Source: HGW-17 sp964516435
GTDB taxonomy: Bacteria; Myxococcota_A; Polyangia; HGW-17
Reading direction: 5' to 3'
NCBI GenBank assembly: GCA_964516435.1
Contig: CAZEZP010000004.1
Location: 59,272 to 123,271, forward strand
Length of the DNA stretch: 64,000 nucleotides
Shown: positions 16,425 through 24,899 of the stretch, piece after piece
How positions within the stretch are numbered: position 1 is the first letter of the stretch
Layout: each line of letters starts with the position of its first letter
Notes under the pieces: model-generated
Seen by the model: the letters and a program-made list of their open reading frames with translations, nothing else
Databases searched by the model: none
Told to the model about the DNA's origin: nothing
Made by a program: the position numbers and the translations under genes

Positions 16425-17666
16425 ATGCCCACGACGCCCACCCGAACCCGTTCTGCCGTCCGAACCCCTGCTGCCACCCAGGTGCGCCGGGGCGCCCTGA
16501 AGATCAATGCGGAAGCCGCCCGCGCGCTCGTGGCCGGCCACCCCTGGGTGTACCGCCATGCCATCGTGAACACGGCCTTTTCCGCCGCGGACGGCGACGT
16601 CGTGGACATCGTGAACCCCGCGGGCGACTTTCTGGGCCGCGGCTTCTACGAATCTACGGGCACCGTGGCGGCCCGGCTGTTCACGCGCGATGAGAACGCC
16701 ACCATCGATGCGGATTTCTTCCGGAAAGTCTGCCACCGCGCCGTGGCCCTGCGGCAGCGCTTCCTGGAACCGGACACGGACGTGTACCGTCTCCTGCACG
16801 CGGAAGCCGATGCCGTCCCCGGCATGACCGTGACCCGCTTCGGCCAGTGGCTGCACGCCGTGGTGTACTCCGACGGCATTGCGAAGCATGCGCCGGCCAT
16901 CTACCAGGCCCTGCTCGAGGAAACCGGACTGGCGGGCGTCTATGAGCAGCAGCGCCTCAAGCCGCTGGGTGCCGAATCCGGCCCCCGGAAGGGCAGCCGG
17001 CTGGTCGCTGGCCGGGAAGCGCCGCTGGAAGTCCCCATCCAGGAAGATGGCCTCAGGTTCTTCGTGGACGTGACGGCGCCGGCTTCGGTGGGATTCTTTC
17101 CGGATTACCGCCTGGGACGGCGCCTCGTTCGCAGGATGTCCGCGGGCAAGCGTGTGCTGAACCTGTTTTCCCACACGGGCGCTTTTTCCGTGCATGCCCT
17201 GGCCGGCGGCGCCGAAAGGGTGGTCAACGTGGATCTCGCCGCCAAGGCCAATGCCCGCGCCCGGCAGAACGCGCAGGCCAACGGCTTCGACGAGCGCCTC
17301 GTGTGCATCACGGACGACGTGTTCCGGGCCTTGAGCCGGCTGCAGAAGAAGAACGAGCGCTTCGACCTGGTGATCATCGACCCCCCCACGTTCGCCTCGG
17401 ACAAGGGGCGCACATGGAGCGCGCCCAAGGACATGCGGGAACTGCTCGGCGAAGTGGCCGCGCTGTGCAATCCCGGAGCGCTGCTCCTGGTGACGTCCAA
17501 CACGGTCAAGCTCGCGCAGGAGACCTTCGAGCGCGCCGTGGCGGCCGGGCTCTCCCGGCGCAACCCCGTGATTCTGGAGCGTCCCGGCATGCCGGCGGAT
17601 TATCCGGAAATCCTGGCCTTCCCCGAAAGCAGTTACCTCAAGTCCGTGCTGGTGCACATCGATTGA
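16425..17666 (+). CDS. Class I SAM-dependent RNA methyltransferase (RlmI/RlmK-like)
   Basis: An N-terminal PUA-like domain (GHPWVYRHAI..., residues about 25-95) is followed by an RlmI-type segment and a Rossmann methyltransferase domain. VLNLFSHTGAFSVHA is motif I (SAM binding), and DLVIIDPPTFASDKG contains the DPP(T/S)F catalytic/substrate motif typical of 23S rRNA m5C methyltransferases of the RlmI group. The exact target base is not certain. I chose the ATG at 16425 (GAGG about 10 bases upstream) over the in-frame ATG at 16383. The next gene begins one base after its stop codon region, so the two form an operon. Confidence 0.85.
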   Translation: MPTTPTRTRSAVRTPAATQVRRGALKINAEAARALVAGHPWVYRHAIVNTAFSAADGDVVDIVNPAGDFLGRGFYESTGTVAARLFTRDENATIDADFFRKVCHRAVALRQRFLEPDTDVYRLLHAEADAVPGMTVTRFGQWLHAVVYSDGIAKHAPAIYQALLEETGLAGVYEQQRLKPLGAESGPRKGSRLVAGREAPLEVPIQEDGLRFFVDVTAPASVGFFPDYRLGRRLVRRMSAGKRVLNLFSHTGAFSVHALAGGAERVVNVDLAAKANARARQNAQANGFDERLVCITDDVFRALSRLQKKNERFDLVIIDPPTFASDKGRTWSAPKDMRELLGEVAALCNPGALLLVTSNTVKLAQETFERAVAAGLSRRNPVILERPGMPADYPEILAFPESSYLKSVLVHID

Positions 17667-17667
17667 C

Positions 17668-19071
17668 ATGGATACCCACTGGGAGTTCCGGCGGCGCGGG
17701 GAAAAGCGGCTCGAATCCGAATCCGGGCGCACGTTCTCTCCATCCGGGCATTCCCTGGCGCTGGTGGTGCCCTCCCCGTATCCGCTGGCGATGGCATCGC
17801 TGGGGGTCTTGTGGGCCTACGAACGCATCAATGCCGCCCCCGGCTGGTCCTGCGAGCGGCTGTTCGCCCCCGAAATGCAGATCCCCTGGCGCGCCTGGCC
17901 ACATGCGGCGCTGTGCACACTGGAGACCCGCACCCCGCTCTCTGAATTTTCACTGATCGCTCTGAGCCTGTGCGCCGAAGCCGAAATCTCCACCCTGCTG
18001 CGCATGCTCCTGGCGGCGGGGATCGAACCCCTGCGCGCGCGGCGCAGCCGGCGGCCGCTGATCGTGGCCGGAGGGCCGCTGGCGCTGGTGGCCCCGCAAG
18101 CCGTGGGCGCCATTGCGGACGTGGTGTTCCTGGGGGATACCGAAACGACCCTGCCGGTTTTCCTCGAACGGCTGGCCGCAGGGGAAACCGATCCCGAAAC
18201 GCTCTGCTTTGGCCTTTGCGGCCTGTGGGTCCCGGATGCCGGGCCGCCCGTGCCCGAATGCGTGCTGCCGGCGGGCGCTTTCGAACCGGCCGTCTCCCAT
18301 ATCGTCACGGCCGAGGCCGAATTTGGCGCCCGGCGGCTGGTGGAGGTCGCCCGCGGCTGCTCGCGGGCCTGCGCCTTCTGCATGATGAGCCGCCACGCAC
18401 GCCCATGTGGCATGCGTCCCTTTTCGCTGGATGCCATCCGCGCGGCACTGGGAGTTCCCGGCCCGGCCGTGGGGCTCGTGGGGGCCGCCGTCTCGGACCA
18501 CCCGCATCTGACGGAACTGGTGGAAGAGTTGGTGGATGCTGGCACGAACGTGAGTCTCTCCAGCGTGCGGGCCGACCGGGCCAGCCGGCCCCTGCTCGAG
18601 GCGCTCGCCCGTGGGGGGCTGAAAACCCTGACGCTGGGGCTCGACGGCGCCTCGGAACGCCTCCGTACGGCCATCGACAAGCAGTGCTCGGAGGCGACCT
18701 TCCTCGCGGCCTGCGAAAATGCGGCCGCTGCCGGCATCGGCTCCGTCAAGGTCTACTGCATCCTGGGCTATCCGGACGAAACCGATGACGACGTGGCAGA
18801 ACTGGCGAATCTCCTGGCCCAGGTGTCCCGGCAACTTTCCCTGAAGGTTTCGCTCTCGGCGCTCGTGCCCAAGCCGGGCACCCCGCTGGAAAATGCGCCA
18901 CTGCCGGCCCCCCGCGACATCACGCGCCGCGAGCGCCTGCTCAGACGGGCATTGCGGGGCGTGAAAATCCAGGGCGCCTCATGGAAGGAGGCGCAAATCG
19001 AATACGAAGTGGACCATTTCCAGGAAAGCGACATCGAACGGCTCCGTGAGGAAATCGCCCGCGAGGGCTGA
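17668..19071 (+). CDS. Radical SAM protein with B12-binding-like N-terminal half
   Basis: The radical SAM [4Fe-4S] motif is CSRACAFC (CxxxCxxC, residues about 231-238), preceded by VEVARGC, as in the MiaB/B12-radical SAM superfamily. The N-terminal 200 residues (LVVPSPYPLAMASLGVLWAY..., LIVAGGP..., DVVFLGDTE) have the Rossmann-like layout of B12-binding domains, but I see no DxHxxG motif, so cobalamin may not bind. The C-terminal part has VSLSSVRADR and KVYCILGYPDETDDD, typical of the elongated barrel. 467 residues. It directly follows the RNA methyltransferase gene, which hints at an RNA- or tetrapyrrole-related job, but the substrate is unknown. Confidence 0.75.
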   Translation: MDTHWEFRRRGEKRLESESGRTFSPSGHSLALVVPSPYPLAMASLGVLWAYERINAAPGWSCERLFAPEMQIPWRAWPHAALCTLETRTPLSEFSLIALSLCAEAEISTLLRMLLAAGIEPLRARRSRRPLIVAGGPLALVAPQAVGAIADVVFLGDTETTLPVFLERLAAGETDPETLCFGLCGLWVPDAGPPVPECVLPAGAFEPAVSHIVTAEAEFGARRLVEVARGCSRACAFCMMSRHARPCGMRPFSLDAIRAALGVPGPAVGLVGAAVSDHPHLTELVEELVDAGTNVSLSSVRADRASRPLLEALARGGLKTLTLGLDGASERLRTAIDKQCSEATFLAACENAAAAGIGSVKVYCILGYPDETDDDVAELANLLAQVSRQLSLKVSLSALVPKPGTPLENAPLPAPRDITRRERLLRRALRGVKIQGASWKEAQIEYEVDHFQESDIERLREEIAREG

Positions 19072-19140
19072 ATCCTTATTTTCGCTCGCGGATCCCGAAA
19101 AATCCTGGAGCGGGAATCGGACGCCGGTCCGGACCCGACG

Positions 19141-19160
19141 CCCGCGGGCCGGTCCGCGGG
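19141..19160. terminator. GC-rich perfect inverted repeat between convergent genes
   Basis: CCCGCGG (19141-19147) and CCGCGGG (19154-19160) form a perfect 7-bp stem with a 6-base loop between two convergent genes. No U-tract is present, so this could be a stem-only terminator or a chance palindrome. Confidence 0.3.
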
Positions 19161-19188
19161 AAGCCGCGATTCCATGCCACAAAAAGAT

Positions 19189-20997
19189 TCAGGGACGCTT
19201 CAAGCGGCGGGATTCGCTCGTGAGTTGCAGGTAATAATCCAGCGCATCCTTGGCGCGGCGGTAGGAAATGTGCTCCTCGGCCAGCCGTGGCAAGGCCGGA
19301 AGATGGACCCGGTACGCACTGAACTGCCGGATCCGTTCCCGCAGCCGATCCCGTTGCGGCAGCAGTGAAATGCCCAGCAGCCGCGGCGCCAGGGTCAGCA
19401 GGAAGTTTTCGGGCTGGGAGAGCAGGACCCACGAGGCTTCCAGGAAGGGCGGCAGTTTCTCGGGCGACCGCCGTTCCGGAAAATCCCCGGCCGACAGGAT
19501 GTCCGCCTGGACAGGCCTGGGCGGCTCGCCCGAAGGAGAAGAGTCGGTCTTTCCCGCAGTACGGAAATGGTGCAGCAGCCCGAACAGAAGGCGCAATGCC
19601 AGAATTTCCTCATCCGGCTTGCCGGCGTCGTCGGAAGCCGAAATCAGCCATGCGGCACGCAACGCCAGAAACGTCAGCACGTGCCCCTCGCATCCGGACC
19701 GGATGCCCAGCGACACGTGGTGGCCGGTGGACGCCGCATGCAGAAACCATACGTAACTCCACAGGCGCTCCATGACGGCCGCATCCGCGGCATGGGGCGA
19801 AAGTTGGCGCGACGAGAGCCTTTCCGATGGCTTTCCCTGAACGCCATGCGTGTAGCGCAAAAATGCAGCCAGCGCATCCAGGATGCCTGGCGCGCACTGC
19901 CGGAAGGCGGCATCCGGCGCATCCTTTCCCAGGATTTCCAGCCACGGACCCGACACGTTCTCCCAGTCCGTCTGGCGCAGGTTCTGCGGCCAGTCTGGAT
20001 TGCCGGGCGGTTCCTGCGGCGCGATGGTGAGCGCCAGCGGCCCGGTGGCCGCCAGGATGAATTCATCGTGGGGCATGGGAACGGGAAACTGCATGCCGGG
20101 CGAAAACCACCCCGGACGCTTCTGGTACGCGGCCAGCATGGACTGGAGCAGATCCCGGCCGCGTCCGGTCTCCAGCGACGCCGTGAGAACCAGTTGCTGC
20201 CCTTCCCCCGATGCCTTCCACTGGAGTTGATACCGGCCAATAACGCACATCCCACCCTCGGGTTTCCGTCCGGACGGCAGGCAGCGGCGCACGGCGGCGA
20301 GATCCTCCCGCGCCAGTTGCAGGCCTTCCTCCCGGAACAGCGCCGAAAACGCCGGCCAGGGATCTTCCGGCGAAAACACGTGTTCCTTCCACGCCACGTC
20401 CCGCAGCACCTGGAGGTACGCCAGCAGGTCTTCCTTCCGGAGATGATTGAGGTTGTAGCCGCGATCCCACAGGAACTGCGCCAGCCGTTCCAGTTCCTCC
20501 GGGGATAGGGCCGGCTTGTGGCGGGGAGGAATGCGCTTGTAGAGGTACAGGGGCAGCGCATAGTCGGCCAGGACCCGGAAACGGTTTTCCGGCACGTCCT
20601 CCCCCGACAGGAAGGCCAGCAGGACCGCATGGAAGAAGAAGGCGGCATCCCGTTCCTCGGGGGAGCGATAGGAAACCTGCTCCCATACGTAGACGACCCG
20701 GGTCAAAAAAGAAAACAGACGGTATTCGTCCTGTGTCCAGGAAAAAGATGGCGGAATGGAAAGATCAAAAAAATCAAAACGCTTTCCATCCACCTGGAGA
20801 GAAGAAATCTTTTCCTCCTCGGTCTTCGGCGACTGCACGGAAGGCAGCACCAGCGGCCCCTGCGCATCCTCCGGAAGCGGCGCCGCAGACGGCCCCGCGG
20901 GGGCGTCTTCCAGTTCCAGCCGCGGCCGCAGGCAGGAGCCGGCGGCGAAAAGCACGAGACAACCCAGGATGAAGAACACGGGACGGGCAGAACGCAT
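19189..20997 (-). CDS. Lipoprotein of unknown function, 602 residues
   Basis: The signal peptide ends in a lipobox-like AAGSC, followed by a proline/alanine-rich spacer (to about residue 60) and a long, mostly helical, soluble domain. I recognise no conserved domain or catalytic motif. The start codon lies 3 bases after the stop codon of the patatin gene, with GAGGTGATTC as Shine-Dalgarno inside that gene's end, so the two are one operon and may act together (for example a lipase and its periplasmic partner). Confidence 0.7.
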   Translation of the reverse strand: MRSARPVFFILGCLVLFAAGSCLRPRLELEDAPAGPSAAPLPEDAQGPLVLPSVQSPKTEEEKISSLQVDGKRFDFFDLSIPPSFSWTQDEYRLFSFLTRVVYVWEQVSYRSPEERDAAFFFHAVLLAFLSGEDVPENRFRVLADYALPLYLYKRIPPRHKPALSPEELERLAQFLWDRGYNLNHLRKEDLLAYLQVLRDVAWKEHVFSPEDPWPAFSALFREEGLQLAREDLAAVRRCLPSGRKPEGGMCVIGRYQLQWKASGEGQQLVLTASLETGRGRDLLQSMLAAYQKRPGWFSPGMQFPVPMPHDEFILAATGPLALTIAPQEPPGNPDWPQNLRQTDWENVSGPWLEILGKDAPDAAFRQCAPGILDALAAFLRYTHGVQGKPSERLSSRQLSPHAADAAVMERLWSYVWFLHAASTGHHVSLGIRSGCEGHVLTFLALRAAWLISASDDAGKPDEEILALRLLFGLLHHFRTAGKTDSSPSGEPPRPVQADILSAGDFPERRSPEKLPPFLEASWVLLSQPENFLLTLAPRLLGISLLPQRDRLRERIRQFSAYRVHLPALPRLAEEHISYRRAKDALDYYLQLTSESRRLKRP

Positions 20998-21000
20998 GAA

Positions 21001-22482
21001 TCACCTCGAAACGGCTTCCCGTGCGGGACCCGCTGGCCGCAACTCCATTCCATGCCGCCGGAACATGGCTTGCACCCGCGCCCAGTCCTTGCGGATACGC
21101 TCCATGGCGGTGTCGTGGGCCACGCGCTCGATTTCCATGCGGTACCGGTAGCGCAGCGGCGATCCACTGAGCAGGCGCATGTCCTCCTCCTCGGGCATGA
21201 ACACGAGGAAATCCACCTCGGGGTGTGCGTTCATCACGTGGGGAAGCGCCCCCAGGAAGCGGGTGTTCACCAGCGCCTTGAGCCCCTGGATGCCGGCATA
21301 GACGCCACCGCGGCCGCGCACGAACCCGGCGTTCATGGCCCGCACGGGCACCAGCGGGTCCACGATGACCACCAGCGTCGCTCCCTTGGCGATGGCCACC
21401 TCCATTTCCGACGTGCGGGTGAAGGAGCCGTCGATGAACCAGCGCCCGGCGATGTATTGCGGGGCATAGAACGGAATGAGCGCCATGGAGGCGTGCACGG
21501 CCCGGGAAATGGGCACGTCGCGCCAGCCGAGCCCCCCGAACACAACATGATCGGAGGTGTCCTGGTCGGTGGCGCCGATGTACAGTTCCCGGTCCAGTTC
21601 ATGGAAACTGTCCGTCCTGCCGGGCGTGCGGAAAAAATCGGCCAGAATCCGCTCGATGTTGTTCCCCATGAAGAAGGCGTTGGGAATGGAGCCGGAAAGC
21701 CAGGAAAGAAGCCCGTCGTCCCCCCGGTGCAGGGCCAGGGAGGCCAGCCGGCCCTTCACGTCGGAGAGGGCCAGATCGAAGAGCATCCACGGCTTGATGC
21801 CCTTCATCATGGTGGAATCCTCCATGAAGGCGCGCGTGATCTCCAGCGGCGGCGCATGGTTGGCCAGCACCGAGGCGATGATGGCGCCGGCGCTGATACC
21901 GCAGTAGATGTCGAAATCCAGTACGCCCTGGCCAGGAAGGATCTCATCGAGCGCGCGCAGCACGCCGATTTCATAGATGAGCCCCTCGATGCCGCCGCCC
22001 GCCAGGCACAGGGCCTTCTTGCGTGCGGGAGCCGGATTGGCCAGCCGACCCGCCGCCTGCGCCACGGTTTCCTCGGAACCCTCGTACACGGCCGCGCCGA
22101 TGCCCAGCCGGCCCAGCGACAACAGTTCGCGGGTGGATGGCACGCGGTCGAAATACACGACCATCATATGGCAGGGATGGGGGAACTGACGCCGCCATTC
22201 CATCTGGTCCTGCCGCAACAGCCGCAGGATGTTGTGGGTCCAGTCGATGCGGTCGTCGAGCGCCCAGACGTCGAACGTGCTCTGAGCGGTGCGCGAACTG
22301 AGTTCCTCGGGTGAATGCGCGAATGTCAGCGTCCAGAGGCGTCCTTCCATCGTGGCCGACCACGCGTCTTCCTCCCCGTCCCGGGGGCGGACGACGGCCC
22401 CGGCGGCTTCGAACGCCGAAAGCCAGGATTTGCGGGAATCCGGACGCGTACAGATCAACAGGGTGCGGGTTTCTGCCGACAT
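21001..22482 (-). CDS. Patatin-like phospholipase
   Basis: The patatin hallmarks are all visible from residue about 160 on: the glycine-rich oxyanion loop (LAGGGIEG), the nucleophile motif GISAG with Ser197, and the dyad aspartate in DGSFTR (residue about 350). The N-terminal 160 residues are a separate alpha/beta domain (TLLICTRPDSRKSW..., WALDDRIDW...) that is not part of the patatin fold and looks like a small regulatory or receiver-like domain. No signal peptide is seen, so it should be cytoplasmic or exported by another route. The mRNA seems to be leaderless. It is followed at once by a lipoprotein gene. Confidence 0.87.
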   Translation of the reverse strand: MSAETRTLLICTRPDSRKSWLSAFEAAGAVVRPRDGEEDAWSATMEGRLWTLTFAHSPEELSSRTAQSTFDVWALDDRIDWTHNILRLLRQDQMEWRRQFPHPCHMMVVYFDRVPSTRELLSLGRLGIGAAVYEGSEETVAQAAGRLANPAPARKKALCLAGGGIEGLIYEIGVLRALDEILPGQGVLDFDIYCGISAGAIIASVLANHAPPLEITRAFMEDSTMMKGIKPWMLFDLALSDVKGRLASLALHRGDDGLLSWLSGSIPNAFFMGNNIERILADFFRTPGRTDSFHELDRELYIGATDQDTSDHVVFGGLGWRDVPISRAVHASMALIPFYAPQYIAGRWFIDGSFTRTSEMEVAIAKGATLVVIVDPLVPVRAMNAGFVRGRGGVYAGIQGLKALVNTRFLGALPHVMNAHPEVDFLVFMPEEEDMRLLSGSPLRYRYRMEIERVAHDTAMERIRKDWARVQAMFRRHGMELRPAGPAREAVSR

Positions 22483-22488
22483 GCGGAA

Positions 22489-22517
22489 AACCTACGCGAC
22501 TGCACGGGGCATGGCAA
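22489..22517 (-). promoter_or_regulatory. Sigma-70-like promoter, candidate leaderless start
   Basis: On the minus strand, TTGCCA (22517-22512) and TAGGTT (22494-22489) are 17 bases apart. The patatin ATG starts at 22482, six bases past the -10 element, so transcription would begin at the start codon. No Shine-Dalgarno precedes it. Confidence 0.45.
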
Positions 22518-22607
22518 GCTGAAAACCCGCACACCCGCGGTTCCGACCGCCCACGGTTTACATAAGCCACATTGCGTGGTAGACGTGCGCTCCAAGGAGG
22601 TGGAAGT

Positions 22608-23252
22608 ATGAAGCGGTTTGCCTTGGCCATGATTTTCCTGGGAATGTTCGCGCTTGTGGGTTGCGGCGATGATTCCGAAAAAACGACAAACAATGCAAAC
22701 AATAATGCCACCAACAACGTAACTAATAATGCTAACAACACAAATAATGCAAACAATATAAACAACAACAATACAAACAATACAAACAACAACATATCAC
22801 CGCCGGCGGCATTCGAACTCTCCATCAACCTGCATGACGTGGGAACCCAGATGATGAACCTGCGCGAGCAGGTGGCTGGCGGCAACCTGCCTTCCTGCGA
22901 TTTCGGGTTCGTGGACACGGCGACCGGCCCCGAAGCGCTTCTGTGCCCCGACACCACTGCGGCCAACCTCGGCAACGCGGCCGGTTTCTATGACATCGCA
23001 TCCGTGCCGGAGAACACCGCCTTCGCCGCCGATGCCGAAAATGCTCCGGTCATCGGTCAGACCTGGCAGGAAGGCGGCTCCTGCGAAACCGGCTACACCC
23101 TCAACGGCAACGTGTACCTGCTGCACCTGAAGGACGGCACGTATGCCAAAATCGAGATCGTGTATGCCAAAAGCGGCGTCGTGCGCGTACTCGCCTGCCG
23201 CAATCCGGACGGCTCGACCCGGCTGGACTGCCCGCCGCCGTCCGGAAATTGA
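22608..23252 (+). CDS. Small lipoprotein with long Asn-rich linker
   Basis: The AAGGAGG at 22594-22600 fixes the ATG at 22608, giving 214 residues. The lipobox is LVGC. From residue about 28 a linker of roughly 36 residues is almost only Asn and Thr (with single Ala, Val and Ile), encoded by AT-rich AAT/AAC runs. A globular domain of about 150 residues follows (from FELSINLHDVG), with four cysteines that probably form disulfides. Function unknown. It is divergent from the patatin gene. Confidence 0.75.
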   Translation: MKRFALAMIFLGMFALVGCGDDSEKTTNNANNNATNNVTNNANNTNNANNINNNNTNNTNNNISPPAAFELSINLHDVGTQMMNLREQVAGGNLPSCDFGFVDTATGPEALLCPDTTAANLGNAAGFYDIASVPENTAFAADAENAPVIGQTWQEGGSCETGYTLNGNVYLLHLKDGTYAKIEIVYAKSGVVRVLACRNPDGSTRLDCPPPSGN

Positions 23253-23311
23253 ATCCCCCGTCCTTCTGCCCGCCGCAGGACGCTCCCGTCCGCTGAAAAA
23301 ACCGGAAATTT

Positions 23312-24133
23312 TCAGGGGATGACCTGCACAGACGTGGGGGGACGCGCCTGGAAGCGGAAATTCCCCTGCACGAAGCCGCCCGTGGTGATGCGCTGGCAGT
23401 CCTCCTCGTCCACGAGAGTGTCACCGTCGTTGTCCCGGCCGTCGGCGCACACTTCCAGGCGATCGTAGATGATGCGCCGGTTCTGCAGCGTGAAAAAGAA
23501 GATTCCCGACACCTCGTCGCCTTCCCGGATCTCGAAGTCGTCGTGCACGGTTTCGTCGCGGACGGCCTTTCCGAAACTGCACAGCAGAATGCATGAATGC
23601 CCCTCGGCGAAAGGCGGCTGGGGCGTGGTCACGGAGGCGAGCCGGCCGTATTTGGCCTCGGCGCACAGGCGCTGCTGCTCCTCCCGGCTGACGCTCGGGC
23701 ATGCCGCACCCAGCGGCTGGGCCTCCGGGCCGTCGAAGAACGAGGGGCACGTCAGGTACAGGGAAAGCGTGGCCTGCACGGTCTCTCCCACGGCCACGGG
23801 TATCGGCTGCCACGAGGCGAACCGCTTGGCCGTGGCGGCCACGCGGGAAAACTGGATGTACAGGGCATCGGCATCCCCGATGGCGTTGGTGCTGCGCTGC
23901 AGGCGGACGTCGAGGCGGTGCGCCGAAGGAAAATCGCTTTCGTCCTGCACGGTCTCCCCGAAAATGTGGTTGGCGCGCAAATCGAAATAGGCCGGGAAGG
24001 ACGAAGTGCCGTAATGGTTGGGCCCGTCGCAGCCCTCGATGAACATCTCGCCGGCCACGACGCCCTTGCCCTCCGGAATGGAACAGGCCGGAAGCAGCAG
24101 GACACAGAGCGCAAAAAAAATGCGAAACGGCAT
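23312..24133 (-). CDS. Lipoprotein of unknown function with DxDGD segment
   Basis: Signal peptide with lipobox LPAC; 273 residues. The N-terminal half reads as a beta-rich domain with paired cysteines. Near the C-terminus CADGRDNDGDTLVDEEDC is a calcium-loop-like D-rich segment bounded by cysteines, a motif common in surface proteins of myxobacteria-like genomes. GAGGGGAAG precedes the ATG. No enzyme motif is visible. It converges with the Asn-linker lipoprotein at 22608. Confidence 0.7.
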   Translation of the reverse strand: MPFRIFFALCVLLLPACSIPEGKGVVAGEMFIEGCDGPNHYGTSSFPAYFDLRANHIFGETVQDESDFPSAHRLDVRLQRSTNAIGDADALYIQFSRVAATAKRFASWQPIPVAVGETVQATLSLYLTCPSFFDGPEAQPLGAACPSVSREEQQRLCAEAKYGRLASVTTPQPPFAEGHSCILLCSFGKAVRDETVHDDFEIREGDEVSGIFFFTLQNRRIIYDRLEVCADGRDNDGDTLVDEEDCQRITTGGFVQGNFRFQARPPTSVQVIP

Positions 24134-24296
24134 CTTCCCCTCGCGGCCGATTTCATAGCATCATTCGGCATCATGCGCCAGAAGCCGCTTCCTTGCGCCC
24201 GTTTGGCATGCGCTCATCCGGAAAATTTCCGTACCCCCGTCAGAAAGACCCCCGGGCGCGTCCCTTTCGCCAAGGTTCTTGCCAGGAGGTTTCACC

Positions 24297-24869
24297 ATGC
24301 AGAAAAAAAAGGTTCTCTATCCGCAGATCGTCACTTCTTCCGCCGATACCGTTCCCCGCGTCTTCTGTCCCTTCTGTGGGGAAGAACTGGTGGAATACAG
24401 CGACATCTACGTGTATGAAGTCAGCCCCTGCCGGCATCTGGAATTCGTCGTCGACAGCATGGGACTGCGCTATGCCAGCCAGAAATTCTTCCAGATGTGG
24501 AAATCCATATCCGAAGACGACCCCGTCCCCGTGAACGAAAAGCGCAAACTCCAGAACTTCCTGCGCAAGGGGGGCTACGACGAGCGCCTGCTGGCGCTGT
24601 ACATCAAGGGGGAGAGCGGCGGCCTGGACTGGACGTGCGGCTTCTGGCTCTTCGGCCTGCTCTTCGACGACTGGACCTACGTGGAGGACTTCGAGGACGA
24701 AGACGGGGAATCGTCCTCGCCGGATGGAAAGGATCCTTTTGAAGACAAGATGTTCTTCTACCCGGACGACGAAGAGAACGAGGAGTATGAAGACGGGGAG
24801 GATGGGGAAGAAGACGAGGATGGGGAAGAAGACGGGGACGGGGAGGAAGACGAGGAAGAGGACGAATGA
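24297..24869 (+). CDS. Protein with CxxC knuckle and long acidic C-terminal tail
   Basis: AGGAGG seven bases upstream sets the ATG at 24297 (190 residues). RVFCPFCGEELVE (residues about 21-33) is a half zinc ribbon. The rest of the first 130 residues is a compact mixed fold with several aromatic residues. From about residue 145 onward nearly every residue is Asp or Glu, with Gly spacers (EDGEDGEEDEDGEEDG pattern). Acidic tails of this kind often bind basic proteins or nucleic-acid-binding partners, or mimic nucleic acid. No family is recognised. Confidence 0.65.
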   Translation: MQKKKVLYPQIVTSSADTVPRVFCPFCGEELVEYSDIYVYEVSPCRHLEFVVDSMGLRYASQKFFQMWKSISEDDPVPVNEKRKLQNFLRKGGYDERLLALYIKGESGGLDWTCGFWLFGLLFDDWTYVEDFEDEDGESSSPDGKDPFEDKMFFYPDDEENEEYEDGEDGEEDEDGEEDGDGEEDEEEDE

Positions 24870-24899
24870 CGAAGGGTCACCCCGTGAAAAGCATCGGTA

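Noticed and set aside
16287..17732. Extension of the hutH frame to 17732
   Set aside because: The added 480 codons lie antisense to the methyltransferase gene and read as Gly/His/Arg-rich shadow. The ATG at 16286 has a GAGGAG site and fits the family start.
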